A stretch of 64,000 nucleotides of DNA, from NCBI RefSeq assembly GCF_042676985.1, contig NZ_JBHTIK010000002.1:558001-622000 (forward strand), written 5' to 3'. The notes under the pieces are model-generated. The model was not told the origin of the DNA and ran no database searches. It saw only the letters and a program-made list of their open reading frames with translations. The translations under genes and the position numbers were made by a program. The stretch is from Sphingosinicella xenopeptidilytica. GTDB taxonomy: Bacteria; Pseudomonadota; Alphaproteobacteria; Sphingomonadales; Sphingomonadaceae. Shown in pieces: positions 17,864 to 26,435 of the stretch. The first letter of the stretch is position 1; every line of letters begins with the position of its first letter.

Positions 17864-19948
17864 ATGCACGGCTCATCGCTTTCAGCGCCCGTCTTTCTCG
17901 CCTCATTCCGCTACCGGCGCGAAGCGCAGGATGCCATTGAGGCGACAGGACGTCCGGTTATCGTCAGCCTTCGGCCCGACGATGCCGCCCGTCGTTATGC
18001 CGCCTCGGAAGCGCTGATCGCCATCGTCGATGCGCGCGGCGCGCTGCAACGGGGCCTCCAGCAGGTCGAGCAGCTTTCGCAGGCGGTGCAGGAGCGGCGC
18101 GGCGGCCTTCTCGTACTGCTCTCGCGCAGCGATGCGGCCGCGCTCGGCGATGTCTACACGGCGGGGGCGACGCACTATCTGATCAGCCCGTTCGGTGCGT
18201 CCGAACTCGGCCAGTCGCTGCGCTTTGTCGAGCGCTCGATCCGGCGGATGCAGAAGACGAGCGCCGAAGCGGCCGTGGCCTCCGCGCAGGCCTCGATCGG
18301 CGGCACGGCGCGCTGGGAATGGAGTGTGGGCGACGATTTCGTCCGCATCGGCCCGGCGCTCGCGGTGCTCATCGGCGATCCGCCGCATACCGATCGGCTT
18401 TCGCTCGACGACGCGTTCCTGCGGCTCGATCGGCGCGCGCGCGCGCAAGCGCGCCGGGCCGTCCGCCGTATCTGGCAGGCAGGCGTACCCGGCGAGGTCG
18501 AGCACCGCCTCGTTCTCGACGGGCGGCCGCACACCTATGTTCACCACATACGGCCCACGCGTGATGCCGCGGGCAGCGTGCTCGGGCTCACCGCCACGGT
18601 CGAGGATCTCGATTCAACGCTCATCGAGCGGCGGCTTTCCGCGCATTTCGACACGCTGACCGGCCTTGCGAACCTCCGCCACGCCCGCGCGTGGGTGGAT
18701 GAGAAGCTGAACACGCGCGCTGGGCACAACCCCGCGTGCATCGTCGTGATGTTCGCGATCAGCCGATTCGATCAGGTGAACGCTGCCTATGGCCGCGCCG
18801 TCGCGGATTCGCTGCTGCAGGCCGTCGGCCGTCGCCTCCGCCGCCTGCTCAACGACCAGACCGCCGAAAGCGAGCTTCCTGCGCGGCTCGGAGGCGCCGA
18901 GTTCGCGGTGGCCTTCGCCGGGCCGATCACGCTCAATCAGGCGGTGTTCTTCAGCCAGCGCATCGGCAAGGGCTTCGAGAAGCCGTTCATCGTCGGCGGG
19001 CGTGTCATCCACCTTTCGTGCCGCATCGGCATCGCCGCGAGCGACGAGGAAGTGACGACTGCGGACGAACTCTTCCAGCGCGCGAGCGCCGCGCTTGCCA
19101 GCGCGAAGGAGCTTGATCCGAATAGCTTCCAGGTCTTCCTGTCGGATGAGCATGGAAACCCCGCGCGCTTTGCAAGCCTGGAGGCGGACCTGCGCGCCGC
19201 GGCCGAAAAGCGCAGTCTCAACCTGCTCTACCAGCCGCAGGTCGATATCGTCACCAACCGCATTGTCGGTGTCGAGGCGCTGGTGCGCTGGGAGCATCCG
19301 CTTTACGGCGTGCTCCCGGCTGAGACCCTGTTCGCAATCGCCGAGCGCGCCGAGTTCGGCACGCGGCTCGGCGAGCAGATCATGCGGCAGGCGTGCAGCG
19401 AGGCGGCTGCGTGGCCGCAGCACCTGCGCGACCTCAGGCTTTCCGTCAATGTCACGGCGGCGGACATGCGCGCGCCCGATTTCGAGCGCATCATCGTGGA
19501 ATCACTGGCGGACAGCCACTTCCCGGCGACGAGGCTGACGCTGGAGGTCACCGAGGGCGGGCTCGTCGAGGATCTCGAACACGCCTCCGCGATCCTCTCC
19601 AAGCTCCGCCAGCGCGGCATCAGCGTCGCCATCGACGATTTCGGCACCGGCTATTCGTCGCTCGCCTACCTGAAGTCGTTGCCGCTCGATATCCTGAAGG
19701 TCGACAAGAAGCTCGTCACCGATCTCTCGGGCTCGACGCGCGACCGCGTCATCGTGCGCGGCGTTGTCGATATGGCGCGCTCGCTCGGCATGGTGGTGAT
19801 CGCGGAGGGTGTCGAGTCCGAAAGCCAGCTCGAAACGCTCGTGCGCGAAGGCTGCAACTGGTATCAGGGCTATCTGTGCAGCCCGCCGCTTGCGCTCGGC
19901 GATCTCCCGCCGTTTGTGGAGAACTGGCAGCGCGCCCGCGCCGCTTGA
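17864..19948 (+). CDS. c-di-GMP phosphodiesterase: REC-like, PAS-like, degenerate GGDEF, intact EAL
   Basis: This 694-residue multidomain protein has a pseudo-receiver-like region (about residues 15-130) and a PAS-like region (150-250). A GGDEF domain follows (255-425) whose signature is GGAEF at 343-347, so cyclase activity is probably lost. The EAL domain (435-685) is intact: EALVRWEHP from 471, a Glu in LEVTEGG, DDFGTGYSSL at 591-600 and LKVDKKLV. The likely activity is cleavage of c-di-GMP, perhaps with GTP bound at the dead GGDEF as an activator, as in Caulobacter PdeA-type proteins. The frame runs upstream through moaA antisense; I start at the ATG at 17864, preceded by GAGGTGAA. The next gene is another degenerate GGDEF protein. 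Confidence 0.85.
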   Translation: MHGSSLSAPVFLASFRYRREAQDAIEATGRPVIVSLRPDDAARRYAASEALIAIVDARGALQRGLQQVEQLSQAVQERRGGLLVLLSRSDAAALGDVYTAGATHYLISPFGASELGQSLRFVERSIRRMQKTSAEAAVASAQASIGGTARWEWSVGDDFVRIGPALAVLIGDPPHTDRLSLDDAFLRLDRRARAQARRAVRRIWQAGVPGEVEHRLVLDGRPHTYVHHIRPTRDAAGSVLGLTATVEDLDSTLIERRLSAHFDTLTGLANLRHARAWVDEKLNTRAGHNPACIVVMFAISRFDQVNAAYGRAVADSLLQAVGRRLRRLLNDQTAESELPARLGGAEFAVAFAGPITLNQAVFFSQRIGKGFEKPFIVGGRVIHLSCRIGIAASDEEVTTADELFQRASAALASAKELDPNSFQVFLSDEHGNPARFASLEADLRAAAEKRSLNLLYQPQVDIVTNRIVGVEALVRWEHPLYGVLPAETLFAIAERAEFGTRLGEQIMRQACSEAAAWPQHLRDLRLSVNVTAADMRAPDFERIIVESLADSHFPATRLTLEVTEGGLVEDLEHASAILSKLRQRGISVAIDDFGTGYSSLAYLKSLPLDILKVDKKLVTDLSGSTRDRVIVRGVVDMARSLGMVVIAEGVESESQLETLVREGCNWYQGYLCSPPLALGDLPPFVENWQRARAA

Positions 19949-20014
19949 CCAATCCTTAACCGCCGTCCCTTAGAAAGCTGCACATTAACGCTTTAACAGG
20001 GGGCAGGCTGGTTC

Positions 20015-21373
20015 GTGCAGGCCAATCGCGTACTCGTCGTCGGCAAGGATGAAACGCACGCGAAAGCGGGCGTCGCGAAGATCGCGGCCGACAAGTTCAC
20101 CCAGGTGCAGGCAGCCTCCTGGATGGAAGCGATTCCGCTTGCGTCGAGCGGACGCTACCAGCTTGTCATCGTTCTCGCGGGCGCAGAAATCGGGATTGCG
20201 GCCGTCACCACCTTCGCGCGCAGCGCCGAGCGGTGGACGCAGCGCGAAGGCATGATGCTCGTCGCGCTCACCGAAGACGGCACCGCCGCGCTTCACCGCG
20301 ATCTCCAGCACGCGGGTTTCGACGACATCATTCATCGGCCGATGCACCCCACGCAGGTCGCGAGCCGCGTCGCCATACTCCTGCGCCTCTCCACGATGCG
20401 CCGCGAGCTCGCGCGTCGCCAGGCGACCGCGCGCGGCTTCACGAGCGGCGACGGGCTGTTTCTCGCGCCCGCCGAACCGGTTGTGGCAAGCCGCCGGGCG
20501 TCGGTCCTGCTCGTGCAGTTCGATCAGAGCGCGCACTGCGCCGAACAGTTCAACCGCGCCGTGCGGTCCTGCACCGAGGCGACGATCTGCGATGATCCCG
20601 AGGCGGCGCGTGCGCTCCTCTATCGCGGCGGTCTCGATGCCGTGCTGCTCTGCTCGGCAGTCGACCCGAAGAGCGCTATCGAGTTCGCGGACCGGATGCG
20701 TCGCGTGCCCGCGCTCTACAATCTTCCCGTGCTGCTCGCGACGCCGGAGGTCGAGAAGCTCGATCTCGATATGGTGTTCAACGCCGGCGTGACCGATGTC
20801 GCGCCCACCTGCCTGTCGAGCGAGCAGCTTTCCGTGCACCTTACCTCGTTCAAGCGGCTCGAAGCGCTGCGCGCCGCGCTTGCCGCGCGCTACGCGCAGC
20901 ACGTCGAGATGGTCATCCGCGATGGTCTCACCGGCTTTGCGGGTCATGGCTTCGGCATGGCGCATCTGCAGGCGACCTTGCGGGACTGCACCGAACTTTC
21001 GCTTCCCGTGGCCGTGGCCGGGCTCACGATCGAGAATCTTGACGAGATCAATGCCGTGCACGGCTATCTCGCGGGCGATATCGTGATGCGCCGCGTTGGC
21101 GACATGGTGCGCCGCTGCATCCGCGGCGAGGACATGGCGACGCGCCTCTCCGGCAGCCGCATCCTCGTGCAGTTCCCTGATACGCGCTATGCGAGCGCGA
21201 ACGTTGCGGTCCGCCGCCTTGCGAACGTCCTGCGCTTCCAGAAGGTTGATCTGCCGGGCGGTGCTTCCATCGCGCTCAGGATCGGCTACACTCTCGCCTG
21301 CTGGGATGGCGATGCCGACGCGCGCGCCCTCGTCGCGTCGCTCAAGGCGCGGAAGGTCGCAGTCGCAGCCTGA
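20015..21373 (+). CDS. PopA/PleD-like protein: two receiver-like domains and a degenerate GGDEF
   Basis: This 452-residue protein starts with GTG at 20015, preceded by AGGGGG. Residues 1-130 and 163-290 each resemble a response-regulator receiver domain. Residues 295-450 are a GGDEF fold (RDGLTGFAGHGF at the start), but the signature position reads SGSRI (379-383), so it should not make c-di-GMP. The order REC-REC-GGDEF with a lost active site matches Caulobacter PopA, a c-di-GMP effector in cell-cycle proteolysis. It follows the EAL protein by 66 bp. Orthology to PopA is my inference from architecture. Confidence 0.75.
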   Translation: MQANRVLVVGKDETHAKAGVAKIAADKFTQVQAASWMEAIPLASSGRYQLVIVLAGAEIGIAAVTTFARSAERWTQREGMMLVALTEDGTAALHRDLQHAGFDDIIHRPMHPTQVASRVAILLRLSTMRRELARRQATARGFTSGDGLFLAPAEPVVASRRASVLLVQFDQSAHCAEQFNRAVRSCTEATICDDPEAARALLYRGGLDAVLLCSAVDPKSAIEFADRMRRVPALYNLPVLLATPEVEKLDLDMVFNAGVTDVAPTCLSSEQLSVHLTSFKRLEALRAALAARYAQHVEMVIRDGLTGFAGHGFGMAHLQATLRDCTELSLPVAVAGLTIENLDEINAVHGYLAGDIVMRRVGDMVRRCIRGEDMATRLSGSRILVQFPDTRYASANVAVRRLANVLRFQKVDLPGGASIALRIGYTLACWDGDADARALVASLKARKVAVAA

Positions 21374-21399
21374 TCCGGCTCCCGCGCGGGAGGCTTTTC

Positions 21400-22020
21400 A
21401 TGGCGATCACCATTGATGTCGTTTCGGATTTCGTCTGCCCGTGGTGCTGGATCGGCAAGCGCCATCTCGATACGTTCGCGAACGAGGCCGACATCGAGCG
21501 GCGCTGGCACCCTTATCTCCTCCACCCGGATATGCCTGCGGGCGGTGTCGCCCGCGCCGATTTCATGCGCACGAAGTTCGGCAGCGATGAGCGCGCGAGC
21601 GAGCTGGCAGCGGGTGTCACTGCGGCTGCGAAGGGTGCCGGTCTCGATATCGACTACAGTCGCGTAGAGCGCGTGCCGGATACCCGCGATGCGCACCGCC
21701 TCGTGCGTTGGGCGGGCGGGCAGGGGCGGGCGGACGCCGTCGCCGAAGGTCTGTTTCGCGCCTATTTCAGCGAGGGTCGCGATATCGGGGATGCCGCTGT
21801 CCTCGCCGATATTGGCGCAGCGGCGGGCATGGACCGCGTCATTCTGGAAGCGCTGCTCGCCGGCGATGCCGACAGGGACATTGTCAATGCGCAGGCGGAT
21901 AGAGCCCGTTCGATGGGTGTCAGCGGCGTACCCACCCACATTTTTGCAAACAAGGTCGCCGTGGTCGGCGCGCAGCCGATCGAGGCGCTAAGGCAGGCGG
22001 CTGAGCTCGCCGCCGCATAG
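21400..22020 (+). CDS. DsbA-family oxidoreductase, FrnE-like
   Basis: This 206-residue thioredoxin-fold protein has CPWC (residues 13-16) directly after the first strand and a cis-Pro motif GVPTHIF near the C-terminus. It lacks a signal peptide, so it is probably cytoplasmic like FrnE, which acts in thiol-disulfide exchange and oxidative-stress resistance. It lies 26 bp after the PopA-like gene. A convergent VOC gene and hairpin follow. Confidence 0.8.
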   Translation: MAITIDVVSDFVCPWCWIGKRHLDTFANEADIERRWHPYLLHPDMPAGGVARADFMRTKFGSDERASELAAGVTAAAKGAGLDIDYSRVERVPDTRDAHRLVRWAGGQGRADAVAEGLFRAYFSEGRDIGDAAVLADIGAAAGMDRVILEALLAGDADRDIVNAQADRARSMGVSGVPTHIFANKVAVVGAQPIEALRQAAELAAA

Positions 22021-22025
22021 AAAAG

Positions 22026-22051
22026 GGCGTGCCCACAAAGATGGGCACGCC
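22026..22051 (-). terminator. Rho-independent terminator
   Basis: A perfect 10-bp stem GGCGTGCCCA/TGGGCACGCC has a 6-base loop. Read on the minus strand it is followed by CTTTTC, so it best serves the VOC gene, which ends at 22059. It could also slow transcription from the FrnE-like gene on the other side. Confidence 0.75.
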
Positions 22052-22058
22052 GTTGTCG

Positions 22059-22439
22059 TCAGCCCATCCGGTGGAGGGCGCAGAGCTTGTTACCGGCCGG
22101 ATCGCGCAGATAGGCAAGGTAAAGCTTGCCGAAGCTGCCCTCCCGAACGCCGGGCGGATCTTCGCAGGTGGTGCCGCCGTTCGCCACGCCTGCGGCGTGC
22201 CAGGCATCGGCCTCGGCGGGGGTCTTCGCGGCAAAGCCGATGGTGCTGCCATTGGCGCAGCTCGCAGGTTCGCCGTTGATCGGCTGCGTCACGGCGAAGA
22301 TGCCGGTCGGCGTCACGTAAAAAAGCCGCCCCTTGTCATCCGTGTTACCTGGCGGAATACCGAGCGCGCCGAGCGTCGCGTCGTAGAACGTCTTGGCTGC
22401 GGCCGTATCATCCGCGCCGAGCATGATGTGACTGAACAC
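22059..22439 (-). CDS. VOC (glyoxalase/bleomycin-resistance fold) family protein
   Basis: This 126-residue single-domain VOC protein begins MFSHIMLGADD with a GTG start preceded by AGGGAGAGAAGG, and ends YLRDPAGNKLCALH. It has the two beta-alpha-beta-beta-beta modules of the fold. Small stand-alone members are often metal-dependent lyases or binding proteins whose substrates are not predictable. It sits alone between convergent frnE-like and upstream mfd, with its own terminator. Confidence 0.75.
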   Translation of the reverse strand: MFSHIMLGADDTAAAKTFYDATLGALGIPPGNTDDKGRLFYVTPTGIFAVTQPINGEPASCANGSTIGFAAKTPAEADAWHAAGVANGGTTCEDPPGVREGSFGKLYLAYLRDPAGNKLCALHRMG

Positions 22440-22606
22440 CTTCTCTCTCCCTCTGGAACGCCGCTTTCGGACTGCGGCTTCACAGGCGCTGATCGCATGT
22501 GCGCAGGGGCCGCATCAAGTCCGCAGTTCCGTTAGCTGGGCGCTTGTTCCGCGGTCTTCAGCCGCCGCGCGACCGGGCAGGATTGGAGGGGCGACACCCC
22601 ACAAAC

Positions 22607-25600
22607 CTATCCGGCAAGCTTCCCCATCGCCCGCGCCACGTTGAGCCCGCCCTGCAAACGCGCTGCCGGGTTCGGCCAGTCGCGGCCGATGAAGAGTTTG
22701 TGGTCGGGGCGCAGCCTCGCCACCTGCGCGTTTTTCTGCACGAACTCGATCAGCTTGCCCGGTTTCGGGAAGCTGCCGGCGTGGAAGGCGATCAGCGCAC
22801 CTTTGGGTCCGGCTTCCAGCTTCTCGATGTTGGCGGCCTTGCAGTGTAGCTTGATTTCAATGACTTTGAGGAGATTGCTCACCTCATCCGGCAGCTTGCC
22901 GAAGCGGTCGATCATCTCGGCCGCAAACGGCTCCACGCCGGCCACCTCATCGATGTCATTGAGCCGCCGATAGAGCGCCATGCGCAGATTGAGGTCACCC
23001 ACGTAGCTCTCCGGAATGAGGATCGGCGCGTCCACCGCGATCTGCGGGCTGAACGCCTCGCGCGGTCTGTCGAGCCCGGCGGCGTCTGCGCGCGCGACCA
23101 GCATCGCCTCCTCCAGCATGTCCTGATACAGCTCGAAGCCGATCTCGCGGATGTGCCCCGATTGCTCGTCGCCGAGCAGATTGCCCGCGCCGCGGATATC
23201 CAGATCCTGCGCCGCGAGCTGGAAGCCTGCGCCCAGCGTGTCGAGGTTCGAAAGCACCTGCAGCCGCTTCGTCGCCGTCTCGGTGATCAGATGGTTCGCG
23301 GGCGTCGTCAGATAGGCGTAGGCGCGCGCCTTCGAACGCCCGACGCGACCCCGGATCTGGTAGAGCTGCGCCAGCCCGAACATGTCCGCGCGATGCACGA
23401 CGAGCGTGTTGGCGCTTGGGATGTCGAGCCCGGATTCGATGATGGTCGTGGAGACCAGCACGTCGTAGCGCTTGTCGTAGAAGGCGGACATGCGCTCCTC
23501 GACCTCGCTCGAACTCATCTGTCCGTGCGCGACGATGTATTTCACCTCAGGCACGTGCGCGCGCAGGAATTCCTCGATCTCCGGGATATCGGCGATGCGC
23601 GGCGTCACGAAGAAGCTCTGGCCGCCGCGATAATGCTCGCGCAGCAGCGCCTCACGCACAACCACCTCATCCCACGGCATCACGTATGTGCGCACGGCGA
23701 GCCGGTCGACGGGCGGCGTCGCGATGATCGACATGTCGCGCAGCCCCGACATCGCCATCTGCAAGGTGCGCGGGATCGGCGTCGCGGTCAGCGTCAGCAC
23801 GTGCACGTCGGACTTGAGCTGCTTCAGCCGCTCCTTGTGGATCACGCCGAAGCGCTGCTCTTCATCCACGATGACAAGGCCGAGCCGCTTGAAATTGATA
23901 TTCTTCGATAAAAGCGCGTGCGTGCCGACCACGATATCGACGCTGCCGTCCGCGAGACCGGCACGCGTCTGCGCCGATTCATTCGCCGAAACAAGCCGCG
24001 AGAGATGCCCGACCTTCAGCGGCAGGCCGTCGAAGCGCTCGCGGAAGTTCTGCGCGTGCTGCCGCGCCAGCAGCGTCGTCGGGCAGATCACGGCCACCTG
24101 CTCGCCGGCCATCGCCCCCACGAACGCCGCGCGCAGCGCCACCTCGGTCTTGCCGAAGCCGACGTCGCCCACGATCAGCCGGTCCATCGGCTTTCCGGCG
24201 GCGAGGTCGGCGACCACGTCGTCCACCGCGCGGAGCTGGTCGTCCGTCTCGGCATAGGGGAAGCGGTCCACAAAGGCCCCAAACGTGGATGCCTCCGCCT
24301 CGAACACCTTCCCCGGCCGGGTTGCGCGTTCGGCGGCGACTTTCAGGAGCTCGTTCGCGATCTCGCGAATCCGCTCCTTCATCCGTGCCTTGCGGGCCTG
24401 CCAGCTCGCGCCGCCCAGCTTGTCGAGCGCCACGCCCTCGGAATCGGAGCCGTAGCGGGAGAGAACGTCCATGTTCTCCACCGGCACGTACAGCTTGTCG
24501 CCGCCCGCGTAGGAAAGGTGCACGCAGTCGTGCGGGCTCCGGCCCACCGTGATGGTGACAAGCCCCTCGTAGCGCCCGATGCCGTGGTCGGCGTGCACCA
24601 CGAGGTCGCCCGGCGTCATCATGGAGATCTGGTCCATGAACGCGTCGGCTTTGCGCGCCCGCTTGGCGCGGCGCACCATGCGGTCGCCGAACATGTCCTG
24701 CTCGGAAACCAGTGCGACGTCGCCCGTGGTGAAGCCGTGATCGATCGGCAGCACCGCCATCGCCGCGCCGCCGGATTTGGCCGCGCCCAGCGCTTCCTGC
24801 CAATTCTCCACGACATGCAGCGGCCCGAAGCCGTGGTCGGCGAGCAATGTGCGCAGGCGGTCTCGCGAGCCTTCGGTGTAGCTCGCGAGCACGACGCGCT
24901 TGCCGCCCTGGTGCAACGCCGCGACATGCGTGCCAACGGCCTCGTAGATGTTCGCCTGCGCAGCGCGTTCGGGCGCGAAGTCCCGCGCGGCCGTCACACC
25001 GAGATCGAGCACGCCCTCCTCGTCGGGTCGCGCGAAATGCGTGGCGAGATGCACGCGCCGCGCCGCCTGCGCGCCGTCCCATTCGGCCTTGGTCAGGTAG
25101 AGCGCATCCGGCGCGAGCGGCCGGTAGCTGCCCGGCTCGCGCGTCATCGCGGAAACGCGGTTACCGTGATAATCGTCGATCGCCGCGAAGCGCTGCTCGG
25201 CGGCAAGGCTTGTGCCCTCGTCGCGCACGATGATGTCGTCCGCGCCCAGATAGTCGAACACGGTGCCGAGCCCGTCCTCGAACAGCGGCAGCCAGTTCTC
25301 CATGCCCGCCAGCCGCCGCCCGTCGCTCACCGCCTGATACAGCGGGTCGCTGGTTGCCGTCGCGCCGAACAGGTCCACATAGCCGCGACGGAAGCGCTGG
25401 ATGCTGTCCGCCGAAAGCAGCGCCTCCGAAACCGGCAGCAGGTCGAAGCCCGCGCTGGTGCCGCTCGTCATCTGGCTCGCCGGGTCGAACAGCCGCAGTG
25501 TCTCGATCTCGTCGCCGAAGAAGTCGAGCCGCAGCGCGTGTTCACCCCCCGCGGGGAACAGGTCGAGGATGCCGCCGCGCACCGCGAACTCGCCCGCGTC

Positions 25601-26083
25601 CATCACCGTATCGGTCCGCACGTAGCCGTTGGCGACGAGCATCTCGGCAAGCGCGTCGCGGTCGATCCGCTCGCCCGGCGCGATCCGCGCGCTCAGCTTT
25701 CCAAGCCGCTCGGGCGTCAGCGTGCGCTGGATGAGCGCGTTCACCGTCGTCGCGACAAGCTGCGGCGTCTTGACGGGCCTCAGCAGTCCCGCGAGTCCCG
25801 CCACCCGCTCCGCCGCCACGCGCAGCGAGGGCGAGGCGCGGTCGTAGGGCAGCGAATCCCACGCCGGAACGTACAGCGTCTCCACCTCGGGCGCGAAGAA
25901 GTGCGCGGCGTCAAGAAGCTGGTGCGCGGCAAGATCGTCGGGCGCGACGAACACCGCGCGCGCATCCTTCGCAAACGCAGCGCGCGCGAGGTCCGCGAGC
26001 AGCCACGGCTGAAACCCGGCGGGCGCGCTCGCCAGCGTCAGCGGCGCGCCCGCCTTGGCGATGACCTCGACGTAATTCTTCAC
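22607..26083 (-). CDS. mfd: Transcription-repair coupling factor Mfd
   Basis: This 1158-residue protein has an N-terminal UvrB-homology region, an RNA-polymerase-interacting domain (VHADHGIGRYEGL) and a RecG-like translocase. The translocase has Walker A GDVGFGKTE, a DEEQRFGV box and the TRG region. It displaces stalled RNA polymerase at lesions and recruits UvrA. The start is a GTG at 26083 whose codon overlaps the sdhE stop (GTGA), so translation is coupled to sdhE. The length matches the family. Confidence 0.97.
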   Translation of the reverse strand: MKNYVEVIAKAGAPLTLASAPAGFQPWLLADLARAAFAKDARAVFVAPDDLAAHQLLDAAHFFAPEVETLYVPAWDSLPYDRASPSLRVAAERVAGLAGLLRPVKTPQLVATTVNALIQRTLTPERLGKLSARIAPGERIDRDALAEMLVANGYVRTDTVMDAGEFAVRGGILDLFPAGGEHALRLDFFGDEIETLRLFDPASQMTSGTSAGFDLLPVSEALLSADSIQRFRRGYVDLFGATATSDPLYQAVSDGRRLAGMENWLPLFEDGLGTVFDYLGADDIIVRDEGTSLAAEQRFAAIDDYHGNRVSAMTREPGSYRPLAPDALYLTKAEWDGAQAARRVHLATHFARPDEEGVLDLGVTAARDFAPERAAQANIYEAVGTHVAALHQGGKRVVLASYTEGSRDRLRTLLADHGFGPLHVVENWQEALGAAKSGGAAMAVLPIDHGFTTGDVALVSEQDMFGDRMVRRAKRARKADAFMDQISMMTPGDLVVHADHGIGRYEGLVTITVGRSPHDCVHLSYAGGDKLYVPVENMDVLSRYGSDSEGVALDKLGGASWQARKARMKERIREIANELLKVAAERATRPGKVFEAEASTFGAFVDRFPYAETDDQLRAVDDVVADLAAGKPMDRLIVGDVGFGKTEVALRAAFVGAMAGEQVAVICPTTLLARQHAQNFRERFDGLPLKVGHLSRLVSANESAQTRAGLADGSVDIVVGTHALLSKNINFKRLGLVIVDEEQRFGVIHKERLKQLKSDVHVLTLTATPIPRTLQMAMSGLRDMSIIATPPVDRLAVRTYVMPWDEVVVREALLREHYRGGQSFFVTPRIADIPEIEEFLRAHVPEVKYIVAHGQMSSSEVEERMSAFYDKRYDVLVSTTIIESGLDIPSANTLVVHRADMFGLAQLYQIRGRVGRSKARAYAYLTTPANHLITETATKRLQVLSNLDTLGAGFQLAAQDLDIRGAGNLLGDEQSGHIREIGFELYQDMLEEAMLVARADAAGLDRPREAFSPQIAVDAPILIPESYVGDLNLRMALYRRLNDIDEVAGVEPFAAEMIDRFGKLPDEVSNLLKVIEIKLHCKAANIEKLEAGPKGALIAFHAGSFPKPGKLIEFVQKNAQVARLRPDHKLFIGRDWPNPAARLQGGLNVARAMGKLAG

Positions 26084-26352
26084 TCCGGCGCCACCATGAA
26101 ATCAAGGCGCGTCAAGGCGTCCAGCAGCGGCCCGTGCCACCGCTGCGGCGCCTCGGCCGTGCCGATGGCCCACGCCATGATCTCCACGTCGTCCTCTTCC
26201 AGAAAGGCTTCCATCCACGCGATTTCGGCCTCGCCCCAGCCCGCGAGATAGCGGTCCGTGAAGCTGCCGATCATGATGTCGGCTTCCTTGGTGCCGCGGT
26301 GCCAGGCGCGGAAGTGGAGCCGCCGCCGGCGCGCGTCTAGGGGGGTGGTCAT
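26080..26352 (-). CDS. sdhE: Succinate dehydrogenase flavinylation factor SdhE
   Basis: This 90-residue protein contains RAWHRGTKEADIMIGSF, the RGxxE-type signature of SdhE/Sdh5 proteins that help attach FAD to SdhA. I prefer the ATG at 26352 over a TTG at 26367. It is divergent from recG and overlaps mfd by 4 bp. The sdhE-mfd pairing is commonly seen in alphaproteobacteria. Confidence 0.9.
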   Translation of the reverse strand: MTTPLDARRRRLHFRAWHRGTKEADIMIGSFTDRYLAGWGEAEIAWMEAFLEEDDVEIMAWAIGTAEAPQRWHGPLLDALTRLDFMVAPE

Positions 26353-26390
26353 ATGCGCTTTCGCCAATAGCCGATAAGCGGAAAGCGCAT
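26353..26390. repeat. Inverted repeat between sdhE and recG
   Basis: ATGCGCTTTC (26353-26362) is exactly inverted as GAAAGCGCAT (26381-26390), with 18 bases between. It lies in the 83-bp divergent gap and could be a shared regulator site or a hairpin in the leader. The left arm begins right at the sdhE start codon. Confidence 0.5.
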
Positions 26391-26435
26391 TTGCGCCTCC
26401 CGCTGCATGGAGTTAGTCAGTCGGAGCGAGATAGC

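Noticed and set aside
23918..26251. Long plus-strand open frame inside mfd
   Set aside because: It is antisense to the conserved Mfd protein and shows no domain signature.
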